Program-made: the position numbers and the translations under genes
NCBI GenBank assembly: GCA_965279285.1
Contig: OZ257148.1
Location: forward strand, 1,612,001 to 1,676,000
DNA from: G965279335 sp965279285
GTDB taxonomy: Bacteria; Pseudomonadota; Gammaproteobacteria; DSM-16500
Length of the DNA stretch: 64,000 nucleotides
Direction of reading: 5' to 3'
Shown here: positions 15,001-24,600 of the stretch, one piece after another
Layout: each line of letters begins with the position of its first letter
Numbering within the stretch: position 1 is the first letter of the stretch
The notes under the pieces: model-generated
Told to the model about the DNA's origin: nothing
Seen by the model: the letters and a program-made list of their open reading frames with translations, nothing else
Database searches by the model: none

Positions 15001-16880
15001 TTTATACCGCAGCGATTTAATAACTGTTCAATCACAGTACCGTATTGAGTCATTTGTTTAACATCAATGCCACTACTCAGTAAAAGATAAAATGTTTTAT
15101 TCAGGGCATCTAATGTTTGTTGTTCATCCGCATAACACCACATTGGCATGCTTAGATATACATATTGTTGAATAAAAATACCTAACAATTTTTCTCCTCT
15201 CTCATCAACGCTGTTAATAGCAACACCTGCTTTAATCAATTGTTTGATCATTTCGTGTCGGAAATGTTTTACTGCGGCAATCATTAAATGATTGAGTAAG
15301 GATATACGTTGTGGGTGCTCATCTAATGTCGTTAACATCCATAGAAATAAGTTGATGCGATTTAGTTGCACAATTGATTCACCGGGGTTTGGACTTGTTC
15401 CATTAGGTTTTGTTGTTAAAGACGCGCCACGCGCATGCAGTGATTGTAGTAAAGCTAAATCATTACAATAAACTGCGATCAATAATAAATCAGTCGCATT
15501 ACTAGGTAATTTTTTGGCAGGATATTTTTCTAATAATGGCGTAATTACGGCCATGCAATCATTGGCTGCGAAGTTTCTATGGCCAATAAAGTTATAGCTA
15601 ATCTTTTCTAGAGCGGTTAACTTTTCTTCATCTGCCAATGTAGAATCAGCACCGTGAGCAAGCAATAGTTTGATACTATCTATTTGAAACACTGCGGTCG
15701 CTTTGTGTAAAGCGGTTTGTTTAATCCTATTCTGTGCATTTACCGGCACGTGATTTTTAATTAAGAATTCACTGACCGTTACGTTTTGATCGGCTGTGTG
15801 ATGTAGCAAAGTGTTACCTGCCTCATCGGTAATATTGAAATCTGCTTTGTGTTCACGCAATAAGTTCAAACGTGGCTGAATTTCTTTTTCATCGTTAATT
15901 CCCCCATAAGAAGAAAACCATCTTTCAAATAAACGAAAAAAACCGGGGCCTTGTAAATGTATTGTCGCACCATTTTTTAATAAGCGTTCCACAATGATAT
16001 TATTTTTTGCTTTGTGGAGTGCGGTTTGCCCCTGTTTATTGCAATATTGCGGCAACCCATGAGTAAATAGGTGTTCCATCAATCCTTGATGATCAAATTC
16101 TTGAGCAATACGAAAAAAACTTAATAAGTCATGATGAGTCGCTTGTGCACTACGCTGTAAAAAAAACAAAATAACTTCTGGTTTTTTTGGATCACTCACC
16201 TTGCCAGCTCTACCATATGTAAGGTTACATAAATTATCTAAAGGCGTAGTACCTTGTAGTGTTTTGGCATTGATATCTAGTTTTTTATCGAGCAAGATAT
16301 TAATAAATGCAATATCACTTGCATCATTCGCTGCAGAATGTAAGGCCGTATTTCCATTGGTAGATGCGATAGTTGCATCAGCATTATTACTCAAAAGGAA
16401 TCTGGCCATCTCAAAATTTTTCTGCTGCACAGCAACTAAAAATGGTGTTTCACCATTCTTATTACGCACGTTAATATCGAGTTTTTGTTTACCAGCCAAT
16501 AAATTTTTTACCAATGCTAACGCTAATGTACGATGTTGATCGCAAATTTTATTTTTAACAGGATCTTCTTTTGCATCTATATTGAAAATATCATCTTCAT
16601 GCTTGCCTTGTCGGCAAAGATAATGCAATAAGCTTTCATGGCCTGCTAAGCTGTGGTCTTTAAATATTACCTTATTCGGATCGGCACCCATAGCCAACAA
16701 GTGATCAATGACTTGTAGAGCTTTATCGGTATCTACCTTATCTTCAAATAAACAATGAATAGCGATTTTGAGGGGCAACTTGTCGTTGCTATAGGGTTGA
16801 TTAACATCAATACCACTTTGCAAAAATTCTTGGAGTGCTGCAATATCTTGTTGTTGAATAGATTGTAAAAAGGTTGGCAT
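12006..16880 (-). CDS. Giant ankyrin-repeat protein with C-terminal CE-clan peptidase-like domain
   Basis: The product is 1624 residues; the ATG at 16880 has AGGAT about ten bases upstream. Some 13-15 ankyrin repeats cover roughly residues 1-1050 (for example GNTALHSAAND, KQTALHKATA, RETPLQLTVQQGH, GKTLLHVACEKGG, NRTPLHYATA). After a helical linker, the last 130 residues look like a CE-clan (Ulp1/YopJ-type) fold: EHIWTVLVIE (His1499), YLDFSA (Asp1524), then LQAVYNEDPIESGVW, in which the Cys of the usual D/S-C-G-V-W motif is Ser1560 (codon AGT at 12201-12203, one base from TGT). Ankyrin plus CE-clan domains are known from effectors of intracellular bacteria that act on ubiquitin-like proteins or acetylate host targets. 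With Ser in place of Cys it may be inactive, a binder, or a serine-type variant. No signal peptide is seen. Confidence 0.8.
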   Translation of the reverse strand: MPTFLQSIQQQDIAALQEFLQSGIDVNQPYSNDKLPLKIAIHCLFEDKVDTDKALQVIDHLLAMGADPNKVIFKDHSLAGHESLLHYLCRQGKHEDDIFNIDAKEDPVKNKICDQHRTLALALVKNLLAGKQKLDINVRNKNGETPFLVAVQQKNFEMARFLLSNNADATIASTNGNTALHSAANDASDIAFINILLDKKLDINAKTLQGTTPLDNLCNLTYGRAGKVSDPKKPEVILFFLQRSAQATHHDLLSFFRIAQEFDHQGLMEHLFTHGLPQYCNKQGQTALHKAKNNIIVERLLKNGATIHLQGPGFFRLFERWFSSYGGINDEKEIQPRLNLLREHKADFNITDEAGNTLLHHTADQNVTVSEFLIKNHVPVNAQNRIKQTALHKATAVFQIDSIKLLLAHGADSTLADEEKLTALEKISYNFIGHRNFAANDCMAVITPLLEKYPAKKLPSNATDLLLIAVYCNDLALLQSLHARGASLTTKPNGTSPNPGESIVQLNRINLFLWMLTTLDEHPQRISLLNHLMIAAVKHFRHEMIKQLIKAGVAINSVDERGEKLLGIFIQQYVYLSMPMWCYADEQQTLDALNKTFYLLLSSGIDVKQMTQYGTVIEQLLNRCGINSWPWIEALLEKGAVFPQNINYFINLTQQAAKQHENAILISLVNKCPAADKQYLLVHLARFAIKTADTVLLDQLKFFGLNFSEPLAQTVTQHNHQRYLLDEVMTLNTEQNDSNQQKLVVYFINQGVPLHYPTVNQYRQYCILHVAAKRGWVDVLTLLLQPKHGFRPNQRAVSYDRETPLQLTVQQGHVAAAQLLYQQGANPLVVSHEGKTLLHVACEKGGAPIVKWLLSIKKIDINARSIDGLTETAIHYAANLTDQKKGIALVELLISQGARVDSWLLVILIMKNAPENMLNSVLAKLSDQELLENRVLHSAVRSNNLFACQILLKRCSVLLNSLDRNNRTPLHYATAPGKQAIYKYLIDEKADSTIRDYEGYDVNTHALCHGTLGERANLIGLQEFKQLRTGLIEQKEFSAGGEDRLFSLSLYCHNFINLFSTAKSALSYIQKHLDPQSRQPLHDLCQFQFPTQGVWTKTVWADLFLQHGLKIAPYLHWAARIESILTKAPQSLAEIEIAAQQITYAREADHPQMAQLFIKHKVPEAAFNRALKIYPKDTKRQHHLPDIYIDGMDFKQEQYYLKKLPANDLRGFVLGSFTRCCQLVGGQGEACAMHGMQSPYGGFYVVFERSQDMSAYQPARQAQTLKEFLQKLSPKNKKQKYEKICNEIKTELQKDQKAPINEKDILNTLCARLKKKTPEDDEIVAQSWAWISQQGSLVLDSWERTRTEIDKLCLPFLERLTQLAITQHGFKRVLLGKGGQTPADIKLDILEQGESPKDYFDYRDSKVQYVLRSGELVNALATKVVTHSSLFKPIPMTARNKKLSLAEMDGLLQQTFMTQADIHLLPSVDLAVYDGKRADNDWQRLGKSIFILPCLTIEHIWTVLVIESTKAENNNVKYSLAYLDFSANRVPEQIAAYRRIRDTSEISTLQAVYNEDPIESGVWLLETMRHFAATMSLTIPVQNIIFKRAELIADTLKMAGIPFNTQPNPIGLVLDYSDLPRLKY

Positions 16881-16972
16881 ATTAAAATCCTATTTTTTTG
16901 CAAATTTTGTCGTAAACATTTCATTATTCAAAATATGTTAGCATAATACCATAAACGTCCACTGTTCTATCT

Positions 16973-17116
16973 TTATTTAATGCACAGATCAGTCGCTATG
17001 CCTTTGGATGTTGGTATCCGAAATTCAACGGTATCACCCGCCTTATCGGCAGTATGATTAAGATCATGCCGCGCACCTTTGTAAGCGTTAATATATCCAC
17101 AACCTTTAATCTCCAT
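16973..17116 (-). pseudogene. C-terminal fragment of an unrecognised protein
   Basis: A minus-strand frame of 47 codons from the ATG at 17116 reads MEIKGCGYINAYKGARHDLN, then HTADKAGDTVEFRIPTSKGI to a TAA. No ribosome site precedes it. A neighbouring frame just upstream (LIKIDDSGSIF, around 17120-17155) looks like its continuation across a one-base shift. It seems to be the end of a decayed gene. I cannot name the family. Confidence 0.35.
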
Positions 17117-17263
17117 GTACACATGAATATGCTACCCGAATCATCAATCTTGATAAGGGTACGCTATGATAACGTCAAATCAGCATCAATCAAACAAATC
17201 TGAATTTATATCATCAGATATAATTATCAATTGTGAGGCAAATAAAATTAACTATAATCAAAA

Positions 17264-17452
17264 AACAAAATAAAGCTTGTGTTCTAGGATAAAAATGGCT
17301 TTGTGCTTTATTATAAAAAATTAGATCGTGGCCGATTTAATTACTCGCGATACATGGATAACCAAACCATTCTAATTTCAACAAAACAGCTGCAAGCATT
17401 ATTGATGGGGCTAGACTTTCATTTAATCGGCCAATATCAACACGAAATCTGA
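17264..17452 (+). mobile_element. tnpB: IS66-family TnpB (OrfB) fragment
   Basis: The frame reads NKIKLVF, a TAG at 17285-17287 where the family has Trp, then DKNGFVLYYKKLDRGRF and, near the end, STKQLQALLMGLDFHLIG. This is the C-terminal half of the small IS66 accessory protein TnpB, whose consensus is K-x-L-x-W-D-x-x-G-F-x-L-x-Y-K-x-L-E-x-G-R-F. TnpA and the main transposase TnpC are absent. The gap 17117-17263 before it holds only a short frame from the ATG at 17167 (MITSNQHQSNKSEF) that I cannot assign. Confidence 0.75.
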
Positions 17453-17585
17453 ATGCTAGCATGCTAAAATAAATCCACACAGGTAGCCAATTTTGACAAA
17501 ACCAGTTAGAGCTACTATTGCCATTCCTCGACTCCCATGTCAATATAGGTTAATATTTTTACCTTACTTCAAGGAGCGAAGTATC

Positions 17586-17726
17586 ATGCAAGCCGACAAA
17601 CCCTCTGCCGCTGCTAACAATACTCAAGAAATCCAATTAGAACAAATGAAAGCTAAGTTGCACAAACAACAAAATCAAAGTGCTACGGCAGGCAATAATT
17701 TTGCATCGATGATTGCAACGAAATAA
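17586..17726 (+). CDS. Small hydrophilic hypothetical protein (46 residues)
   Basis: The ATG at 17586 is preceded by AAGGAGCG at a good distance (17570-17577), so I start it here although the frame is open further upstream. The product begins MQADKPSAAANNTQEIQLEQ and is rich in Gln, Ala, Asn and Lys with a short helix in the middle. It has no membrane segment. Its composition recalls the Ala/Ser/Asn-rich ends of the large proteins in the window. The function is unknown. Confidence 0.5.
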   Translation: MQADKPSAAANNTQEIQLEQMKAKLHKQQNQSATAGNNFASMIATK

Positions 17727-17799
17727 TTGCAAGGAAAAATACGATTACTATTTTTTAATTTATATCAATTTACCTTAACTATAAAAACAGGAGTGAATC

Positions 17800-17880
17800 A
17801 TGGAAAAATCTACTGATGCTATAGATCAATATAATTTGGGAGTACGTTATTTAACAGGTACTAAAGGGGTAAACGCTTAG
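17800..17880 (+). pseudogene. 5' fragment of a Sel1-repeat protein
   Basis: A strong ribosome site (AGGAG, 17789-17793) precedes the ATG. The 26 codons read MEKSTDAIDQYNLGVRYLTG and TKGVNA, matching the first Sel1-like repeat (A-x-x-Q-Y-N-L-G-x-x-Y-x-x-G-x-G-V). The frame ends exactly where the transposase fragment begins, so the gene was cut by that insertion. Confidence 0.6.
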
Positions 17881-18169
17881 TATTGTAGTGATTTACATAC
17901 TCCTCTATCTGAGCAGATGCTTGTTCTGCCTCATCCCGGCTAGCCTGTCGCACGCATTCTCACTTAATTGAACAATGATAACATTCAAGTTTGCTGTTGC
18001 TTTGTGGGTAGTGTGGTGATGTTCTCACGTGACTCATTTCCATAATACGGATGAACTCTTTAAAATCATTAGCAATAAACTGCGGTCCATTATCTGAAAT
18101 AATACTTGGTGTAGCTGGATATTTTTCCTGTGCGCGTTGCAAAATGATTTCAACATCAGATTCTTTCAT
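17881..18169 (-). mobile_element. IS3/IS481-type transposase fragment (rve integrase core)
   Basis: The minus-strand frame includes IISDNGPQFIANDFKEFIRI, then MSHVRTSPHYPQSNSKLECY, the second Asp block and the ...YPQSNGKLER-H... segment of DDE transposases. It meets a TGA at 17960-17962, beyond which the same frame continues ECVRQASRDEAEQASAQIEE and YVNHYN, the normal C-terminus. The N-terminal half, the first Asp and the terminal repeats are missing. It is a nonfunctional relic that interrupts the Sel1-repeat gene. Confidence 0.75.
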
Positions 18170-18371
18170 CTGAAGCAGAACAATACAATGTTTTATCTTA
18201 TTGGACAGATAATGAAGAAATTTCTGAATTGCTAATTAGTTGTGGTGTTGCTTCTTCGAAAGCAATTTGTTTGGTAATGTAGAAACCATCAACAGGTAGC
18301 TAAATAAAATTTTCAATGCTGGACGATTCTAGATAATACAATTCCAAAAAAGTTATCTACACAAAAAGGCA
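18170..18371. other. Gap with an unassigned plus-strand frame
   Basis: Downstream of the transposase relic a plus-strand frame of about 40 codons (18168-18290) reads EAEQYNVLSYWTDNEEISEL and then LISCGVASSKAICLVM. It has no start codon and may be the end of another interrupted gene. I cannot name it. Confidence 0.3.
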
Positions 18372-18396
18372 GTATCTATAAATGCATTATAGATAC
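18372..18396. repeat. Perfect 10-base-pair inverted repeat
   Basis: GTATCTATAA and TTATAGATAC pair perfectly around a five-base loop (ATGCA). The surroundings are extremely AT-rich. It could be a regulatory palindrome upstream of the giant-gene cassette, or the end of a small element. No T-run follows. Confidence 0.45.
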
Positions 18397-18516
18397 CAAA
18401 TTAAATTTATAATTTATATGCTATGCGACATATTGACTTCGTATTATTATTGATGATAGTCTACATATCGCGATTAAATTACCGAAATTTAGCTGTGCAA
18501 GGACTGAGTCACACTT

Positions 18517-18639
18517 ATGGATAACTTCTCAATTTCATTAGATCAATATTTCACTTCTCTTTCAGAAATCCAGCTCGGTTTGAGTTATCTATATAACCAA
18601 ACAACCATTCAATTGTTGTATCAAAAGAAAAATCAATAA
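18517..18639 (+). CDS. Possible small protein (40 residues) heading the giant-gene cassette
   Basis: The frame reads MDNFSISLDQYFTSLSEIQL, then GLSYLYNQTTIQLLYQKKNQ, and ends 23 bases before the next gene. AAGGA lies about 13 bases before the ATG, a little far. The composition is protein-like (regular hydrophobic spacing) and not typical of random AT-rich DNA. It might be a leader peptide or a small partner. This is a tentative call. Confidence 0.35.
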   Translation: MDNFSISLDQYFTSLSEIQLGLSYLYNQTTIQLLYQKKNQ

Positions 18640-18662
18640 CACTTCTTTTTTAGGGGAAAATT

Positions 18663-21600
18663 ATGCCTACCCGTCTACACGTAATTTACGCAGGTCGTGG
18701 TGATGCAATGATTATTGAGCATGATAATGAGGATAAGATTAACCCTGTTAAAAAAATCTACTTACTGGATACAGGCCCACTTGGGTATAGACACGGTGAT
18801 AATAAAGAAGCACCTTACTATAAATATTATATGTCGGCATTAAAAAATATTTTAGAGAGGGTACGTCCTAACGAGCCTTTAAAGCTTGATGGCATCGTTA
18901 TATCCCATCCGCACGATGATCATTTCGGTGGGCTGGAAAAAATACTGCAAGGTTTACCACCAACTAAAGCAGATCTAGGCAAGGCAGAATATCCATATGA
19001 CTTCCGTGGTCCACTCTTGATTCCAATAGAAAGCTCAACAAAAAAACAAAAACAAAAAATATATCGAACAATTGAACGATGTAAATTTAAGGCTTCACGT
19101 TCTGCTGATGGTGATGAGAAGACTTATATTGCAGAAATGGATGAATTTATTTTTAATGAGGTTAAAAAACAAGTTTATACAGATCGGCCTCTCTTAAATA
19201 AAAATTACTCTGTCGACACTAGTTACTATAATTTTCAAAGTATTTTAATGTATCATAAGCTGACGAGAATGGTTTTTACAGGAGATAGTGTTGGACACCT
19301 AATAGCGCCGTTTATTAAGAAAAACCATACAGTAAAGACACCTATACCAATTTTCAAAGTTCCACATCATGGAAGTTTACGTAATTCCCAATTAGTTGAA
19401 AGTGCAAAACTTGTTTCAATAGACGCGGCTCATATTTATGGAATGTGGGTTGTAAGTCAGTATATGACGAATAATAAGAGAGAGAGTGAATTCGTTACAA
19501 AATATGACAAGAATCCTGCAAACAAAAAACACGCGGAAATAAGTATTTTTGATAATACTAATAGCAACAGTTTTATCGAACAAGCAGTTAAAATTCTAGA
19601 AACTATTATTACAATGAAACCTATTTTTTCCAAAACACATGGTATTGATTTTGATGTGGCGTTAAATAGGTTTCACGAAAAGGCTGATGAATTAGCTAAA
19701 AGGGCACAGTCCGTTAAATTTGATCCAAAGGGATACAACATTAATAGTAAAACAATTACTGCTGATGTATTTAAGCCTATTTGGACGGAATTTGCAAAAA
19801 AGATTAAGGAAATAAGGCAACCTAAAGAGGGGATGAGGACTCGTAACGAAGAAGCGAAGCTTGATGCTGAACGGGGAGTTATAGATCCTCGTGTGACGTT
19901 ATTTCTAAATAATAATAATCTTAGCAGCTTCTATTTGAAGTATTTTGCTTTTAATAATATTGTAGCCTTTTATAAAGCATTTAATGCTGATAATTATGTC
20001 ATTTCAGCGAACAAAACATATGCTCATCCCTCAGTTCTCACGATTGCGGGCATAGCAAAAGCTGCTCAAGAGAATCAACGACAAGTAAACATTCTTGTCA
20101 CCTCTGGACAGAGTGTTGACTTAGAGGGAGTTAATAATCACTTAACAGAAGTAAAAGCTGATAAAATCGGTGAGCCTACTATGCTTAATCGCTATGTTAG
20201 GATTTACTATCCGAAATGTGCTGTCATGGATCTTTCTTCGGATAAAAAAGTGTTGAAAAAAAGCTTATCCCAGGACTTTCATGAACTTACAATAACAACA
20301 GCAAAAGAGGATTTAAAGTGGCTTAAAAATAAGATGGAAGGAAAAGGCGGCTTATCTAAGCTAGTAAAATTTCAGGAAGCATTACAAATCAAAATCGATC
20401 AATATTTTTTGGCATATGATAATGGAACATTTGCTCCTAAAGCTGAGCGAAGCTATTTTACTGCTTCGGAACAAGTTACTTCCAACCCCTATATTAGTTC
20501 TGTTAAATTCACAACAAAAAAACTAGATGCTAAACTAGAAATTGATGCTAAAGCAGAAGATTTTGATTGTGAGATTACTTTAATAACTGCGGTTGAGCCT
20601 AATAATTTTAATTTAAGGATACCGAGTAAGGGTTACATTCAATTAATTTCACATCCTTCCCCGTCTGTTAATTTTGTAAATAGCCAGCAACAAGCTACTA
20701 TTGTTACTATTCAAAGTGCTGAGAATAAATTTTTACCAAGCTCTATCGAGATTGAAGGTAGTGGTCTATATTTGAATTTGACAGGTGATTATGTCCCTGG
20801 CCGTAATCCTGATCCTGACACAAGAAAAGTTTTTTTTAGCACAACCCCACAATACTTTCGTAAGCAGCAAAGTTCTAATGGCAGCAACTATTTGCGTTAT
20901 ACTAGTGATGCTGATGCTAACCCTAAATCTCCAAGTGCATATTTTTGGGGTGAAGTTATTAAAGATGATGAATCTAATAGTTACGAATGTAAATTATCTT
21001 TATCAATTAAAAAAGAACCTAGTCGACAAGACTATAACCAATATATTTTATATGATGCTGAAAATAATACAGCTGCACTGGGAGGTGAAGAAGCTCTAGG
21101 AAGTGATGCCCTTGTTGGCAGTGTTGTATTTCAACAACGACGACGTGTTGCAGCTTCTCATAGAATTAGAACAAAGCAGCCAGCCATATCTTCTGCTAGA
21201 TCATCACTTCCTACTACACTGTCGGCACTCGCAGAAACTAAATTGACTGCCAACACAAACCTACGTGAGTATTTAACAAGTATTCAAATAGAACATAACA
21301 TACAGGAAAAATTAACGCTTGCTGATTTCTTAATTTATTTTACTGGTAATACGGTAACTGCGACTAATCTGATAACGCGTATTCCCTGGCCGCTTATTTC
21401 TGCAGGGTTACCCGATTGGCAAGTGATTCTAAATGGCTCGTTTATAGAATCCATCCCCACGTTAACTGGCGGGCTCCGTATCCCGAAAGCTTCTATTATT
21501 ATAAATGTTCCAAAAGATAAAGCCGATATTGAGTTGCCAATTTTAAAACAAAAACTCGTTTTCACCGGCATTAGCTTGGATTTTACGAATGTAGGCTTGG

Positions 21601-24600
21601 ATAACATGGAGTTGAAATTATCTGCGAGCATTGTTATCGCTGATATTAAATTTAAAGCAACTATGATTTTAACGGATGAAAATAGTAAATTTGAATTAGT
21701 GCTGCAAGATAAAAATGAAACAACAGATTCTAGCGAAAAAGTACTGGGCACCTCTATAAGTGAATTTCGAAAATTGGTACCCGATAGCCTAGGCATAGGT
21801 TCATCTCCTTTGTCTTCATTAGGCCTTAGCATTAGCCAACCTGTTAAAGGTAGTAATACTTGTGTTCTTGATTCTATATTTTTTACTGCACAACTTAAGA
21901 GCCTGTCAAATTTCTTACCGTGGGGGCTAACGTTACCTGATAATTCTGAGATTTATATTCGTATTTTTAATCCATTAGACAGTACGTTACGCCGCGCAGG
22001 CGTAGATCTACAATGTAAGTTTTTGGTTGCAAATAAGACAAAAACGATTGCTACAGAGGTTCGCATCTGGCCACTTATTGCTGCTAATGATTATGAATGT
22101 ACTTTGAATATCAATTCTAAGTTAGGCAATTTAGATCCGGCTTGCACGCTTGAAGAGATACTAGAAGCTGTCCATCTTAAAGAGCATTTTGATACATTAA
22201 GCAACGGATTGCCATGTTTAAAAAATCTTGTAAATAGTTTTGAATTTGAAGCGCTTACCATATCAACGGAATTTCCCGCATTAAAAACAGCCAGCCGTGA
22301 GTTTAGCTTGAGCGTATATGTTCCTCAGTTGACGATTATACCTGGCAAAGTTGAACTAAACTCTATCTCTCTGTCTCTCGATTACGCAAAGGTTGCCTCT
22401 GCTAAGGATGGCACATGGTCTGGATCTTTTGATACCAATGTGTTGCTTGATAAGAAATATCTTGTAGCCGTTTCATGCAAAACTCCTACGAAAGATTATC
22501 CCGGAAGTTTAGATTTAAAAAATTATGATTCTAAATTTACTATTACTGCTTTTCTGGAAATTTTTAAATTACCTATTTCTGGAGTTCCTATAATTGGTGA
22601 GTTATTTTCTTCTATCCAACTTACTGATGCAACAATTATGCTTTCTGGTGAAAATTATTCAATTGCAAGCGCAAACTTTAATTTTAATGTTGATAGCATT
22701 GAAATGGGTGGCCTTACTTTGCCTGAAGCAGACATTAAGGTTGAATGGGATGAGAAAAGTACTGCTTTTTCTATCGAGTCGTCTTTCAACAATATGATGT
22801 TGACGCTGACTTTTGAAAGTAATAAAAATGAAGTTAAAAATTCAATCGTCGAAGGTACTTTGACAAGTATGGGGGATGTTGCTTTAAACCTAACTAATCT
22901 CATTAAAGAAATGGGAATTAACCTGCCATTACCTGAAATAGAAATTAAGTTAGATAAAGTTTCATTAAAACACTATCTAGAAAGCAAGATCACTATCTAC
23001 GATATTACGGTTTCTGGAGTTACAGCAAAGCTCGTAGTTTTCCCTAGTGATGGTAAAAATAAAGCCCTATGTAATCTCAATTTAGGCTTACCAACAACTG
23101 TTAAGTTGCCCTTAGTTGGTGACTTGAGCCTGCCTATCGAAGCTGTTCGCGTATTACTTTCTGCTGACATTAAAGATACTGATATAACATTCTTAAAAAA
23201 GAATATGTTGCAGGTAGATTTTACAACTTTGAATTTATCTTCAAAAGATGAAAAAGGCGTTGCGGGTATAAAACTCATAATGGCGCTCAAAGAAGGATTC
23301 ACATCTAACAAAGATCCTATTGTATTAATGATGGGAGGAGCATCGGCTAAACCTGATGAATCTACTGAATCTGACGATTCAAAAATGGTTAGAGCTGAAA
23401 CACGAGGCATACAACCTTTCATTGACATAAAAGATGAGAAAGCTCTTGTTCCTGTAATCCCGAGCAGAAAGCCGAAACTCAAAGACAGTGCTGAAACACC
23501 AACTACTGCTAATTCCACTCCACCAAAATGGATCAATATCAATAAAGCAATAGGCCCATTAAATGTGCGGCGTATTGGTGTTAATTATTACGATAAAAAG
23601 CTTTGGGTTTTGTTAGACAGCGATTTAATGTTAGGTCCAATCACACTTACGTTGGATGGATTGGGTGGTGGATTTAAGCTTGATAAAGTTGAGATGCCTG
23701 AATTTACAATCAGTGGATTAGGTTTAGGTTATAAAGCTGGCAATGTAAATATAGCAGGTAGTTTTTTGAAAGCGCTTATGCCGCCAGAAGGGCTAAAAGA
23801 TTTTTATCGTGGTACGGCAACTATCACAGCTGAGTCTTTTAATGTAGCAGCTATGGGATCGTACGCGAAATTTATTGAAGGTGATCGGGTTTCTTTATTT
23901 GTATTCGCTAGCATGAATAGACCTTTTGGTGGCCCACCGTTCTTTTTCGTGACAGGATTTTCATTGGGATTTGGTTATAACCAACGCTTGCGGATACCGA
24001 CAATAGAAGAAGTGGTGGATTTTCCGTTGATACAAGGGTCAGCAGATCCCATAGCATCTGTATCTGAGGGAACCGATTTAATTGCGGTGCAAGATAAATT
24101 GTTCAACACCTCTCCTCCGTGGTTAGAAGCAAAAGCGGGTGAAATGTGGTTCGCTGCCGGAATAAATTTTACAACATTTAAAGTGATCGAAACGAAAGCG
24201 CTTGCAGTAGCAACAATAGAACAAGACTTTCAGTTGACGATTTTAGGGCGTTCAAAGATGCAATTGCCTAAAGTGGGCAAGCCAATGGCATACGTAGAGC
24301 TGGGCTTAGAAGCGATATTCAATCCTACCAGGGGATTTTTAGGCATGTCCGCCTTATTAAGTCCCAACTCATATGTCATAACGCCAGATTGTCATCTAAC
24401 CGGTGGTTTTGCTTTTTATAATTGGTTTAAGGGAGAACATGCAGGAGATTTTGTTTTAACATTAGGTGGCTATCACCCTTCGTATATTCCACCTCCTCAC
24501 TATCCTAAGGTTCCGCGTTTAGGGTTTAAGTGGAATGTGAGTAGTGAGGTTAATCTCACCGGCGAAGCCTATTTTGCTTTAACGCCTTCCGCGGTGATGG

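Noticed and set aside
16201..16539. Plus-strand frame of 112 codons inside the ankyrin gene
   Set aside because: It is a complement shadow of ankyrin codons, without start signal.
21335..21832. Minus-strand frame of 165 codons in the MBL/DUF6603 gene
   Set aside because: It is a shadow of a long real gene with no independent signals.
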